A stretch of DNA of 64,000 nt from Catonia carolina (taxonomy: Eukaryota; Arthropoda; Insecta; Hemiptera; Achilidae). Below the pieces are notes generated by a model. It saw only the letters and a list, made by a program, of their open reading frames with translations. It made no database searches and was not told where the DNA came from. A program made the position numbers and the translations under genes. Position 1 is the stretch's first letter, and the number at the start of each line of letters is the position of its first letter. This document shows, piece after piece, positions 43,218-52,258 of this stretch. The stretch lies in contig JAQMRL010000012.1 of the NCBI GenBank assembly GCA_035578175.1, positions 18,455,715-18,519,714 on the forward strand. The letters are read 5' to 3'.

Positions 43218-44002
43218 TCTATACTAATATAATAAAGAAGAAACATCTGTTTGTTTGTTTGTTTGTTTGTTTGTTTGTTTGCATGAGGTAATCTCAGAAA
43301 CTACTGAACTGATTTTAAAAAATCTTTCATTGTTGCATAGCTTAGAGCTTCCTGATCAATATAGGCTATTTTGCAACTTTAAGTAACTTTAATTAAGTGA
43401 GTGAAGCAACTTAAACTGTGAAGATGTCCCATGTTTTAGTTTACCGGGTGCATAGCGCTTTAATTTTTTCTAAGTCCTCTGGATGGTGTATTTTTTGGGC
43501 TAGAAGCACGATTCAACTTTTATATTTCATAGAAAAACATGAAGAATAACATTCGATTCCAAAAACATTAAAAATTTGTAAATATTCAAAATTTTTATTT
43601 TTGTACTGTATTTCATATATTTGTTTTTATTCGACAGGTAGTGAATAAGTCATATATTTCCAATTACTCTGCGTACCGCACCCGTGTATTACTGTCTCTT
43701 ATCTCAGCCATATATCAACTGTCTCTTTCTTTTCCATCGGTATTCGTTTATGCATTCTATTCAATTCTGTTAAATCGCAGGGACAAACATTTAAAACGGT
43801 GGGCATCGATTTGAGACAAGGGTGTTTCCTTCACTTTAGGACAACTTTAGGTCGGACTTTCTAGAGTTGGAAGTGCAGAAAAACAATTTATTTTGCTTCC
43901 ACTGGGCAACGAAACCACAAATATGGTGTATAGAGAGGTTTTAAAATAATATAATGAGGCCTACATTAGCTGCTCTGAAGCGGAGCAAGCGGGGGTTGCT
44001 AG
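43218..44002 (+). mobile_element. Non-autonomous Helitron (785 bp)
   Basis: The 5' end TCTATACTAATATAATAAAG is the well-known insect Helitron start. It is followed by a (TTTG)n run and CTCAGAAACTACTGAACTGA, a conserved subterminal phrase. The 3' end has the hairpin GCTCTGAAGCGGAGC, then GTTGCTAG followed by T. Insertion between A (43217) and T (44003) fits Helitron rules. There is no Rep/helicase coding. Confidence 0.85.
43249..43281 (+). repeat. (TTTG)n microsatellite
   Basis: Eight or so TTTG units inside the Helitron's 5' region, a normal component of this Helitron class. Confidence 0.85.
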
Positions 44003-44973
44003 TTATTTATAAATAAGACTTTACAATATTATACTAGATTAGACCTAAATAAGCCTATTAATATTTTAAATGATAATTTCCTGAGTTTACTTTTAATTAA
44101 TTAATATTAATGGTCCAATGAATGAAATGAGAAAATATATTAAACTACTTTTATTTAATAAAAATTAAAATGAATTATTGTTAGGTTATTACGATTTTAA
44201 CAAATTTTAATTAGTATTTATCTCAAAGTTAAAATAGATATATATTTTTTGTTTATTGTTATAAGTACACATAACATAAAATAAATTATTGACAAAAGAA
44301 AGCAAATTGCAAGACAAATTAATAACGATATTTGAACTAAATTGTAATGGATTATATATTTTAATTTTTGAATTTGAACTACCTAAATTTGATTTATTGA
44401 ATTAACTAAATGTTATTCTCAGCTTTGAAGATATATTTATTATTTATTACTATTTATTAAGAGTGACGGGTATTTTGGTATATTCAATATTTGTAGTCGT
44501 CTGTTGATCACTTATTAACAAAGTTCACTTTCACTGTTTACTCAATGTAATTAATTTAAAATATTATCACTAAATAATATGTTGAATTAATGTTATAATT
44601 ATTAATATGTATGTACATGTATACATTACTCTTTGATTTTACATGATATATAATTTCTTTCACTTGTAGAACAGAATTACTGGATAATATTTCAAATTTC
44701 ACAGAGCGATGATCGATATGACCTCCCTCTTATGCTTATTTACCACTAAGGGCACCAATATGGCTAATTACATTTGTTTTTATAATCTTTCATTTTCCAT
44801 GAATTTATTTATTGCTGAGAAACTGTTTTGAAAGAATTTATAGTCCAGTTCAGTTCACTTTAGACATAACCTATACTGCTACAAGCGGAAGCATCATCTT
44901 TTCTCTTGCGAGGTCGTCTATGTCTTCATCAGAATTGAATGACCATCGGGGTCAATCCAGGGCATCTTATATA
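44003..44973. other. AT-rich intron 4 DNA with possible transposon debris
   Basis: Mostly A/T. Near 44870-44960, on the minus strand, SFNSDEDIDDLARE is an acidic stretch of the kind found at piggyBac transposase N-termini. On the far side of the mariner foldback, 46000-45910 (minus) reads ADNDSDNASDNAERIS in a compatible sense. The foldback may thus have jumped into a piggyBac relic. Low confidence. Confidence 0.3.
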
Positions 44974-45141
44974 CGAGGCATATCCAGGAAGTAAGTGTAC
45001 TGAGGCTCTCATGGCCGGAGAAATGTTATTTTCGACATTTTGGCTACATAAACGTGTAGCCTGACTTTTCCTCTTCGCAACGAGACTGATTCGAGGTCAG
45101 TACTTAGAGAACTGTCGGCGCGATAACACGTCTCGTGAAAA

Positions 45142-45411
45142 ATGTCAATCCAATCTCCTGCCAAGTGCGAAATAAGCGGCGTCATCCGTTATCTCGTTTG
45201 GAAGGGAAAACCTCCGGTTGAGGTTTATAATGAGGTGAAAACTGCATATGACTATAAAGCTATGAATCGTACGAGTGTAGGCAAGTGGTGTCGCGAGTTT
45301 AAAACCGGTCGTACGTCTGTGCATAATGATCAGAGGAGCGGAAGACCTTCAATTGTGACTGACAAAATCGTGGAAAAATTGAAAATGCGCTCCGTGAAGA
45401 TCGCAGATTAG
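45142..45411 (+). pseudogene. mariner transposase N-terminus, left arm
   Basis: The 89 codons MSIQSPAKCEISGVIRYLVW, then KGKPPVEVYNEVKTAY and VGKWCREFKTGRTSVHND form the helix-turn-helix DNA-binding domain and linker (RSGRPS) of a mariner transposase. The frame is lost after DKIVEKLK through a small indel: the other frame continues REDRR. No catalytic residues are present. Confidence 0.85.
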
Positions 45412-45521
45412 AACGACCATTGGACGATCCGGAGATTTGCGGAAAAATCGCAGAAAGTTCATCCACAGTCAATCTCCCATTTTCACGGAGCGCATTTTCG
45501 ATTTTTCCACAATTTTGTCAG

Positions 45522-45737
45522 TCACAATTGAAGGTCTTCGCTCCTCTGACCATTATGCACAGACGTACGACCGTTTTTAAATTTGCGACACCACTTGTAC
45601 ACACTCGTACAATTCATAGTTTTATCACCATATGCAGTTTTCACCTCATTATAAACCTCAACCGGAGGTTTTCCCTTCCAAACGAGATAACGGATGACGC
45701 CGCTTATTTCGCACTTGGCGGGAGATTGGATTGACAT
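45522..45737 (-). pseudogene. mariner transposase N-terminus, right arm
   Basis: This is a mirror copy of the left-arm frame with a few substitutions (GDKTMNCTSVYKWCRKF against YDKAMNRTSVGKWCREF; both near residues 37-53). The frame shifts at RSEDLQL, where the left arm has RSGRPSI. Base differences show that the arms are not a very recent duplication. Confidence 0.85.
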
Positions 45738-45907
45738 TTTTCACGAAACATGTTGTTGCGTCAACAGTTCTCTACATACTGACCTCGAATCAGTCTCGTT
45801 GCGAAGAGGAAAAATCAGGCTACACGTTTATGGAGCCAAAATGTCAAAAATAACATTTCTCCGGCCATAACAGCCTCAGTACAGTTACTTTCTGGATATG
45901 CCTCGTA

Positions 45908-46680
45908 GTATGCAGAGAGCAGTTGTGGGGCAGATATGCGCTCTGCATTATCAGAAGCATTGTCGGAATCATTGTCAGCTGGCAGCGCACTACCTAAAGG
46001 GGGCGTCAGTGGCAGAAAGATGAGAAGTGGGGCTTAAAATTTCTAAAAAAATGCCTTGTTACAAATTTCTTTTTGATGAACGAAAAGAAAATGAGTTTTC
46101 TATGTTTTCTCCATCTGACAGAATTTCAGCATTCAACAGTATTGAAAAGCTTGGTGATTAAAGATCCTATGTAATAAAAATATGATTTTGAGAAAAAACC
46201 GATCAAACTTCTAAGGCTTCAATTTTTCTTTAATGTCATTTAAGTGTTAATTTTGATACTTAAATGTTGAAAATTGGAAACTGGTAAGTTTCCAATTTTC
46301 AAAGACTACGATAAGATTTTATTTATTGTAGACCAGATACTACCATTAAAACAATCCTAAATTTGGAGGACCTGTTACGATTGTCATAACTTAACTAGGA
46401 GGATCCAGTTTTATGGCTCTGGGTACTCACCTTCACCCTTATGGTTCCAAGTAGTGATGGGAAATAAAGCTATTTTTTGATAACGTGTTACTGAAAATAA
46501 CAGCATGCTTGATAAAAGGATTCTATAACCTGTTATTAAAACAATTGAGACCCTTCAAACATTTCTTCTGTTTGTCTGGAATATGGTTAAAAGAATAAGA
46601 AAAAAACACTTAATTCATTGCAATCCTTTATCCTTGTTCAATATAAACCACTTCATGGAATACTCAATTTCTTACAAAGT
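45908..46680. other. Intron 4 end, nothing secure
   Basis: It includes the acidic piggyBac-like stretch noted near 45910-46000 (minus strand) and a short inverted pair AATTGGAAACT/AGTTTCCAATT at 46273-46299. There is no other supported feature. Confidence 0.35.
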
Positions 46681-46722
46681 TACAATACTTCCCTTCCCTA
46701 AATTTAGGGCAAGAGAAAATAA
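46681..46722 (-). repeat. Family A start fragment
   Basis: TACAATACTTCCCTTCCCTA then AGGGCAAGAGAAAATAA is the complement of the A start, 85 bp before exon 5. Confidence 0.65.
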
Positions 46723-46807
46723 TAAGGAAAAACGTGTTTTTTATTGTTTCGTTTAGATATCTATTAATCTAGAATTTTTCATCATTTACAATGATTTTCT
46801 GTTACAG

Positions 46808-47022
46808 AGCTCATGAACAATACGGTTACTGTCAAGCCGGAACAAGCGGAGTTCTTTTAGATGATGACACAGCTGTAATTGGAACTCCCGGTCCTTATAC
46901 ATGGCGAGGAACAATATTCGTGTTCAGTGTTTCTGACGATTATCTGGACAGGGATAAAACTTACTATTACACTCCACTTGAGAAAGAACAAGAACCTCCG
47001 GTTGATAAATACAGTTATTTAG
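46808..47022 (+). CDS. mew: Integrin alpha exon 5
   Basis: Residues 186-257 plus one base (phase 1). The acceptor is CTGTTACAG|AG and the donor G|GTAAAT, a slightly unusual donor. It encodes AHEQYGYCQAGTSGVLL, DDDTAVIGTPGPYTWRGTIF and VFSVSDDYLDRDKTYYY, ending KYSYL. HE.YGYCQ.G.S and the GTPGPYTWRG loop are diagnostic of blades 2-3. The stretch at about 226-250 is a lineage-variable loop, and PS-class specificity usually resides in such loops. Confidence 0.93.
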
Positions 47023-47079
47023 GTAAATGCGATACTTTTGTTTGAGTTCTTATTCTGTCAATTTAGAAATACAGGGTTA

Positions 47080-47830
47080 TCCTAAATGATGTTAACGATT
47101 TTAAATTATATGTAATTCTGAATTTATTTATCTTATAAATAATAATTATGGTTATAATTAAAGAAAATCTCAAAAATTTTGATCTCTGATTCTTAATGTT
47201 ACAAATGTTTAATGTGGACACCTCTTGTTACATGACACATATCAAGTCTGTAATCCAGCTCTTGCCAGACTTTTAGAAGAGTGTTTTGGTCGATCAATCA
47301 ATTGTTATGGTGATACGCTGCTGGATTTCAGGTATGGTTTCTGGCTAAGGTGGTGTACACACTTTATCCTTGACAAATCCCCATAAGAAAAAAATCACAG
47401 GTGGTGGTAATGGTGTAGGTCACATTAAGGGCTGTATAGTCTCACAAAAATAAAGTATTAGCGCTTTGTCATTTGGTTTTAATGCTTGAAGAAGCTGAAG
47501 TTTGTTGTAAGGCTTGAATTTTAAACGTTCCATTAAAGGCTTGAAAGAAGCTGAAATTTGTTGTAAGGCTTGAATTTTAAACGTTCCATTAAAGGCTTGA
47601 AAGAAGCTGAAGTTTGTTGTAAGGCTTGAATTTTAAACGTTCCGGCTTAAATGTAAAACATTCCAAACTGTTTTGTGTGGTATTTCAAGCTCCCTGCTAC
47701 ATCTAACAGTAGATGGACTACATGTAAAACTTTCCTTTACCTGCTCCACAACTTCATTGCTTACAAAAAGTTTGTTAAATTTTTAGAACCTTCTGTTATG
47801 TAACCTCATGTGCTACCATTAGACTACTAA
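47080..47830 (-). pseudogene. Tc1/IS630-type transposase relic with tandem repeat
   Basis: On the minus strand 47400-47120 reads VIFFLWGFVKDKVCTPP, then PETIPEIQQRITITID and IKNQRSKFLRF. This is the usual insect DDE tail FFLWG.LK..VY...P..I.ELK.RI...I. Stops interrupt it. A three-unit 56-bp tandem repeat has expanded in its middle (47487-47645). It lies in intron 5. Confidence 0.6.
47487..47654 (+). repeat. 56-bp tandem repeat, three units
   Basis: GAAGCTGAAGTTTGTTGTAA starts at 47491, 47547 and 47603, a constant 56-bp period, with TTGAATTTTAAACGTTCC in each unit. The units are nearly identical, so expansion is recent compared with the surrounding relic. Confidence 0.88.
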
Positions 47831-47862
47831 GATAGCTTATATTATTGTTGTTTTGATTTTAG

Positions 47863-48070
47863 GTATGTCTGTAACAGCTGGTAAATTTTTAAGTAATAAT
47901 ATGTCGTACGCTGCCGGTGCACCTAGGGCCAATGGAACCGGTCAAGTCGTTTTATTTTCAAAAGCTAAGAAAACTTTTTCAATTATGGATGTGAAATTAG
48001 TTATCAATGGTGAACAATTTGCTTCGAGTTTTGGCTATGAAGTTGCTACAGCTGATATCAATGGTGATGG
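47863..48070 (+). CDS. mew: Integrin alpha exon 6 (blade 4, first half of Ca loop 1)
   Basis: Residues 258-326 plus two bases (phase 2). The acceptor is TGATTTTAG|GT and the donor GG|GTAAGT. It encodes GMSVTAGKFLSNNMSYAAGA, PRANGTGQVVLF and FASSFGYEVATADINGDG. Two FG-GAP strands are visible (YAAGAPR and FASSFGYEVA). The exon ends inside the calcium loop D322-I-N324-G-D326-G, which exon 7 completes with L-P-D330. NMS and NGT are possible glycosylation sites. Confidence 0.94.
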
Positions 48071-48239
48071 GTAAGTGGTTTGTGTGGTTTTTTACATTTC
48101 TATTTTATTTCCATGTACAGCTAATTTTAGACCATATAAAGTAACTTGAGATGTTTCTGCAAACTTTTTGTGCTATCGAAATCTTAGCATTCATTCATTG
48201 TAGGCTTATTCCTTTCTTTCATTTATCTGATTCTTAACA

Positions 48240-48371
48240 TTTTTACTTTCTCTTGCCCTATACATATTAACACATAGGGAAGGAAGGTATTGTTTTCATG
48301 TCGATTTTTCACGAAAACTACATGTTTTTATGTGTGTGAACAAGTATTTTAAGACCAGATTTTTTTTTAAA
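48240..48371 (+). repeat. Family A, internally deleted (132 bp)
   Basis: The A start (TTTTACTTTCTCTTGCCCTA, AAGGTATTGTTTTCATGTCG) is joined, after TGTGTGAACAAGTATTTTAAG, to the A terminus ACCAGATTTTTTT. It is a second miniature derivative with a different deletion from that at 5856. Confidence 0.7.
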
Positions 48372-48569
48372 TAACATTATTTGCAATCAGTTTTTTTAAA
48401 ATAAACTATAAACAAATCTTTTGAATTTATAAATCACAAGTTGAGGCCTCACTACCCTGAGTACCTCCCCTTATATCAATTATTCATATGTTAAAAGAAA
48501 AAATTACTATGTATAAAGATATTTACATTTTACAATGTGTAATACTTTTCACTATAATTTTATGTATAT

Positions 48570-48880
48570 TTAAACTCTTTCAGACAAGTCCAAAACATGG
48601 TAACGTTTCAGGTGCCTAACTTCTTCTGCATTATTTAGAAGATTTATGGCTAATTTGTTTTCGTGGCTTTCAATTCTTGCCTGATATTTTCTATTAAAAC
48701 GCCTGACCTCATCCATTACATCAGAAAGGTTACAGTAATGTTGTATTTCTGCATTCCTTGCAAACCATGGTGCCCTTGTTATAGCCCGAAGAACCTTACT
48801 GGAACCTTTGAATTACCTCTGTTACTTCTGCTGGTAGTTTCCCAAAGTTGAATACCATACAACCAAACTAGTTTAAGTAA
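48570..48880 (-). pseudogene. jockey-like reverse transcriptase C-terminal fragment
   Basis: On the minus strand: LLKLVWLYGIQLWETTS, then NVTVTFL-type sequence and, in another frame, NVTYCNLSDVMDEVRRFN, with a tail like LAINLLNNAEEVRHLKR. This follows jockey elements (KPIWTYGIQLWG.AS..N....QR.QS+.LR, then LA.NLLD.S...RRLKR). Frameshifts and stops are present. Confidence 0.65.
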
Positions 48881-48934
48881 CATTTTCTATAGCACCAACT
48901 TATTCTCAAGAGAGAGTGAAGATTAATACTGAAA

Positions 48935-49065
48935 AATCGCAGGATGTTACATTTACAATGTGGAGAAATACCTGTCCACCAGTAAAATTGGAGGTGTTGA
49001 TTTACCGCAAAGTGAAGTTGTGAAGTACCTGGGTATGCATCTTGACAGGTGGTTGAAGACCAAAA
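48935..49065 (+). pseudogene. jockey-like reverse transcriptase fragment, opposite strand
   Basis: On the + strand: QDVTFTMWRNTCPPVK, then VVKYLGMHLDRWLKTKI after a frameshift. This matches the TF(T/S)L....CP.V..NG..IP....VKYLG.HLD..LTW segment that normally lies just before the piece found on the minus strand at 48880. The two pieces diverge, indicating rearrangement of one or two copies. Confidence 0.7.
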
Positions 49066-49095
49066 TATTGTTCAGATTTAAAACTTAGAATTTAA

Positions 49096-49625
49096 CCCAT
49101 TGACTGACCAATTCTTCGATGATTTATTTTGTTCTAAATGACTAAATTTTTATTTTACATTCGTATGTAAAAATGCTGTTACAATTACAGAAAAATAATT
49201 TGAAAATATTTCCTCTTTTATTTAATGATTTTATTCAAATTAAAAATTTTAATTTCAATTTCTTTGCCATCTATTTCTTCGTCATCAGTAAATAATAATA
49301 ACTCTTCAATTATTTTGTCCGCAAGGTTTGCAATATTATATCCCGAACTCATTTTGTAAACAATGAAACGCATATATGACAAAGTTTCTACACAACAACA
49401 AAGGAAATCATATGGACAGAGTACATACATGTCAGTACTGAACTGCTATTTAGATCTATTGGACCCTTTTAGAACTACTACAAATAACCAAAATTATATT
49501 AAAAATACACAGCGAGCAGTTATCATCAGAGATAGTCAAGGGATGGGAATGAGCCTAGCTCATCAAAGTCGCCATTGTAATTTTTAAATGGCACCAAGTC
49601 TGACTCGTCATAATCAGTCAGTGGG
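49096..49625 (-). mobile_element. piggyBac-derived element with TTAA duplication (530 bp)
   Basis: TTAA stands at 49092-49095 and 49626-49629. The inverted ends are CCCATTGACTGACCAATTC and, complemented, CCCACTGACTGATTATGAC. On the minus strand (49345-49218) MSSGYNIANLADKIIEELLL, then FTDDEEIDGKEIEI resembles the acidic N-terminus of a piggyBac transposase. The rest is deleted. Confidence 0.8.
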
Positions 49626-49633
49626 TTAATTTA

Positions 49634-50293
49634 GATATTATAAAGTGTCTGAACACGAACATTTTTATTAAAATCATGGAAGTAGTAGTTATTCGTGCAG
49701 TTTTTTACTTTTTAGTGATTTCCTCGAAAACAGCTCATATGATTTTGTTTAAAATCGCCTCCCCTATTTATTACATTTTTGTTCTCTACAAGATAGTGTA
49801 AGCGGCATTTCTGCTTAAATTCGTGGGGTGGAGCTGTGCTTTTATGGTCAATATTGTGATTTTTTAGGATTGCGGCTGTAATATGCATTTTACAATTAAA
49901 GCATATTAAACTAAAGTGACAGAAAATTGTAAAAAAACTAAAACTTTTTTTGCGGTATTTTATGGAGCACGATGTTTGGTATCAATTAGTGATTTCCCAT
50001 GTTTTATCAATGAAATCTGTAAAAAGTGGGTTTTTTAAGATTGCAACCTTATTATGCCTTTTTTGACAAAATTATTTTAAAGTTATGGAAAATTAAAAAA
50101 CCCTACAACTAATTTCAAGCATTTTTGTCTACAAAGATTAGTTTAGCATCAATTAGTGATTTTTCGTATTTTTAAGTCTAACAGAGGTCGAGTTTCTTTA
50201 AGTGTCATTCACTCATGATTAAACAGGTTATATGTTTCATTATTTACATTGACAAGAGAAAGTTGTGTGAATGTTTCACACCAAATTTTTATT
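49634..50293 (+). repeat. Family A, 5'-truncated copy before exon 7
   Basis: It starts within the ORF region (CTGAACACGAACATTTTTAT) directly after the piggyBac-type element and includes both modules. It ends GACAAGAGAAAGTTGTGTGA and CACACCAAATTTTTAT, about 26 bp from exon 7. Confidence 0.82.
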
Positions 50294-50318
50294 AATGTAT
50301 TAACTTTGTGTGTTTCAG

Positions 50319-50453
50319 CTTACCAGATCTGTTAGTTGGCGCTCCATTTTATTTCGGAAGAGAAAACGGTGGCGCAATCTATATTTATTTGAACAAAAAT
50401 CACTGTTTGGATTGTTTGAAACCTACAAAAATTATGGGTAAACCTGAATCTAG
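50319..50453 (+). CDS. mew: Integrin alpha exon 7 (end of Ca loop 1, blade 5)
   Basis: Residues 327-371 plus two bases (phase 2). The acceptor is TGTGTTTCAG|CT and the donor AG|GTATGT. It encodes LPDLLVGAPFYFGRENGGAI, then YIYLNKNHCLDCLKPTKIMG and KPES. DLLVGAPFY is the canonical FG-GAP end strand, and the leading L-P-D supplies the last calcium ligand (D330). A family A copy ends about 26 bp upstream, at 50293, so the branch point and pyrimidine tract sit between the repeat and the exon. Confidence 0.94.
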
Positions 50454-50556
50454 GTATGTATTACATTAAAAATCCTAAATAATAATATGTATAAAAGTAT
50501 TAGGGTTTTTTTTACCCAGTTTGTGTTGCCACTTGAATGATTTCAATCAACCCTTT

Positions 50557-51440
50557 TGTTACTTTCTCTTGCCCTATATGAATACGTGGGGAAGGAAAGT
50601 ATTGTTTTCATGCAGATTTATCCAAATCGAGATTGCACCGGAAATACTTGCTTTCAGGTCCCTTGAGCCCAAAAACTGGTCTTTAACAATTAGTCTGTGT
50701 GTATGTGCATGTGTGTGCGCACGTGTGTGGACTAAATATTTCAAGAACAGAATATCATACCTAATGAAACATGGAACTTCAGTTAAGTACCACAAGGGGA
50801 CCCAACACAAACATTTTTTATCAAAATCGGCCTACTGGAAGTATTAGTTCATTTGTGCTACTTTTTCACTTTTTTGCAACTTTCTCAAAAATGGCTCCTA
50901 CAATTTAAAAAAAAATTGCCTCATTCACTTAATTTTTTATGTTCTGCAAGGTAGGGTATGCACCATCTCTGCTGAATTTCTTGGAGGGCTTGTGCTCTCA
51001 TGATGAAAAATGGGTTTTTTATGTTATGGCCTTAATATGAGTTTTAGGGCAAAAATATAATAATTGATGTCCTGGAAAATTAGAAAACCACAACTTTTAT
51101 TTTTTTTCTACACTGCTTAGTTTAGCATCAGGTAGTAATTTCTTTATTTTACTCATAAAAATTGTTAAAAAATGGAATTTTTTAAAAAATTGTAGCCTTA
51201 TGCATTTAACAAAAAAAGTGTATATTATTAAGTTTATTGAAAATAAAATAATTACAACTTTTATTCCAAACATGTTTTTTTACAGACCCCCATCCCCTAG
51301 TTTAACATCAATTAGTGGTTTTCGGTATTTTTAAGTCCTTAAGAGACTGATTTTCAAGTAGCATCATCCTATCATAATCAAAATTAGGTATTACTTACAT
51401 TGGCAAAATAAAGCCATTGAGTGTTTCACAACAGTTTTTT
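50557..51440 (+). repeat. Family A copy filling intron 7
   Basis: It runs from TGTTACTTTCTCTTGCCCTA to GGCAAAATAAAGCCATTGAG and CACAACAGTTTTTTTT. The ORF region keeps a 108-codon open frame (50521-50847) but with many replacements (MHVCARVW-type CA-repeat expansion, KYHKGTQHKHFLSKSAYWKY). It occupies most of intron 7 and ends ~50 bp before exon 8. Confidence 0.82.
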
Positions 51441-51489
51441 TTAAATTGTTAATTGTAGAGTTACTAATAAACTGTGTTAATTATTACAG

Positions 51490-51631
51490 ATATGGATTTG
51501 CTATCGCATCTCTTGGCGATATCAATAAAGATGGTTTTGACGATATCGCAGTCGGTGCTCCATACGAAGGTGATGGTGTTGTCTATGTATATTTGGGTTC
51601 TAAAAACGGTTTAATTACTGAACCATCTCAG
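51490..51631 (+). CDS. mew: Integrin alpha exon 8 (blade 6, Ca loop 2)
   Basis: Residues 372-419, phase 0. The acceptor is AATTATTACAG|AT and the donor CAG|GTAATT. It encodes RYGFAIASLGDINKDGFDDI, then AVGAPYEGDGVVYVYLG and SKNGLITEPSQ. This is a textbook FG-GAP repeat with calcium loop D382-I-N384-K-D386-G-F-D-D390 and AVGAPYEG. A family A copy ends about 50 bp upstream. Confidence 0.95.
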
Positions 51632-51666
51632 GTAATTTTATCATTCTTGTACAATATTTTATTTGG

Positions 51667-51830
51667 CAGGCCCGTGGTGTAGTGGTCAGTGCAACTGGCT
51701 TTACGCTGGGGTCCCTGGTTCGATTCGTAGTCAGGTTCAGCATTTTTTCATCATCATTCATTTTCATCTACCAATCTTTTCATTGTCTCTATTAGCAGTA
51801 ATTACAAAATAGTCAGACGTAAAACCAGGT
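51667..51830 (+). repeat. tRNA-derived SINE, copy 3
   Basis: The head GGCAGGCCCGTGGTGTAGTG includes an A box (TGGTGTAGTGG) and a good B box (GGTTCGATTC). The body AGCAGTAATTACAAAATAGT then CAGACGTAAAACCAGG matches the copies at 21540 and 38762. Confidence 0.82.
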
Positions 51831-52258
51831 GCTAGCTCACATTTTTTTACTGTAATCACATGACTATCTTCTGCAGGTTCATTGGCTGGTATATCACAAT
51901 GTCCAAACAAGCACAAATTTTTATATAACCTTAGGTTATGTAGTGCTGCAGTAAAATCGCTTACTAAGGCGTCAGTCATCAGTCGTAAATGTGCTATGGT
52001 GTAGTATTAAGAAGTTTTTTAAGAAATATGAAAGAGTGGTTGCTGAGGTTTATTTATGCTGAAGATTTTGTTTTAGTACATGAAGATAGAAACTTTATTA
52101 TTGATTTTTAAGGTCTAATTATCTTGTATCTTTTCGAACGTGTGTTAAATTTTTAGTACCCTACAACAGGAAATTAATTATGATCGGATTCTTTTGAATA
52201 TATCTAAGGTCTGATAATTTGTATTTTAGAGTAATAGTAAATATATTTTAATTGTTGT
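51831..52258. other. Intron 8 stretch, unassigned
   Basis: A 71-codon minus frame (51979-51764; HCDIPANEPAEDSHVITVKK) overlaps the SINE tail and is not recognised. Otherwise AT-rich. Confidence 0.3.

Larger units (their letters stand above)
44974..45905. mobile_element. mariner foldback: two facing 5' halves (932 bp)
   Basis: TA flanks both sides (44972-44973 and 45906-45907). The left arm 44974-45398 and right arm 45482-45905 are almost identical inverted copies (~425 bp each) of the same mariner 5' half: terminal repeat CGAGGCATATCCAGGAAGTA, leader, ATG and the first ~85 transposase codons. The 83-bp spacer continues the left arm's coding sequence (LREDRR, EICGKIAESSSTV). There is no 3' half, so it is not a normal mariner but a palindromic derivative keeping two transposase-binding ends. 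It lies in integrin intron 4. Confidence 0.92.

Noticed and set aside
47460..47660. CRISPR-like array
   Set aside because: The 56-bp units are directly contiguous with no unique spacers, and the genome is animal.
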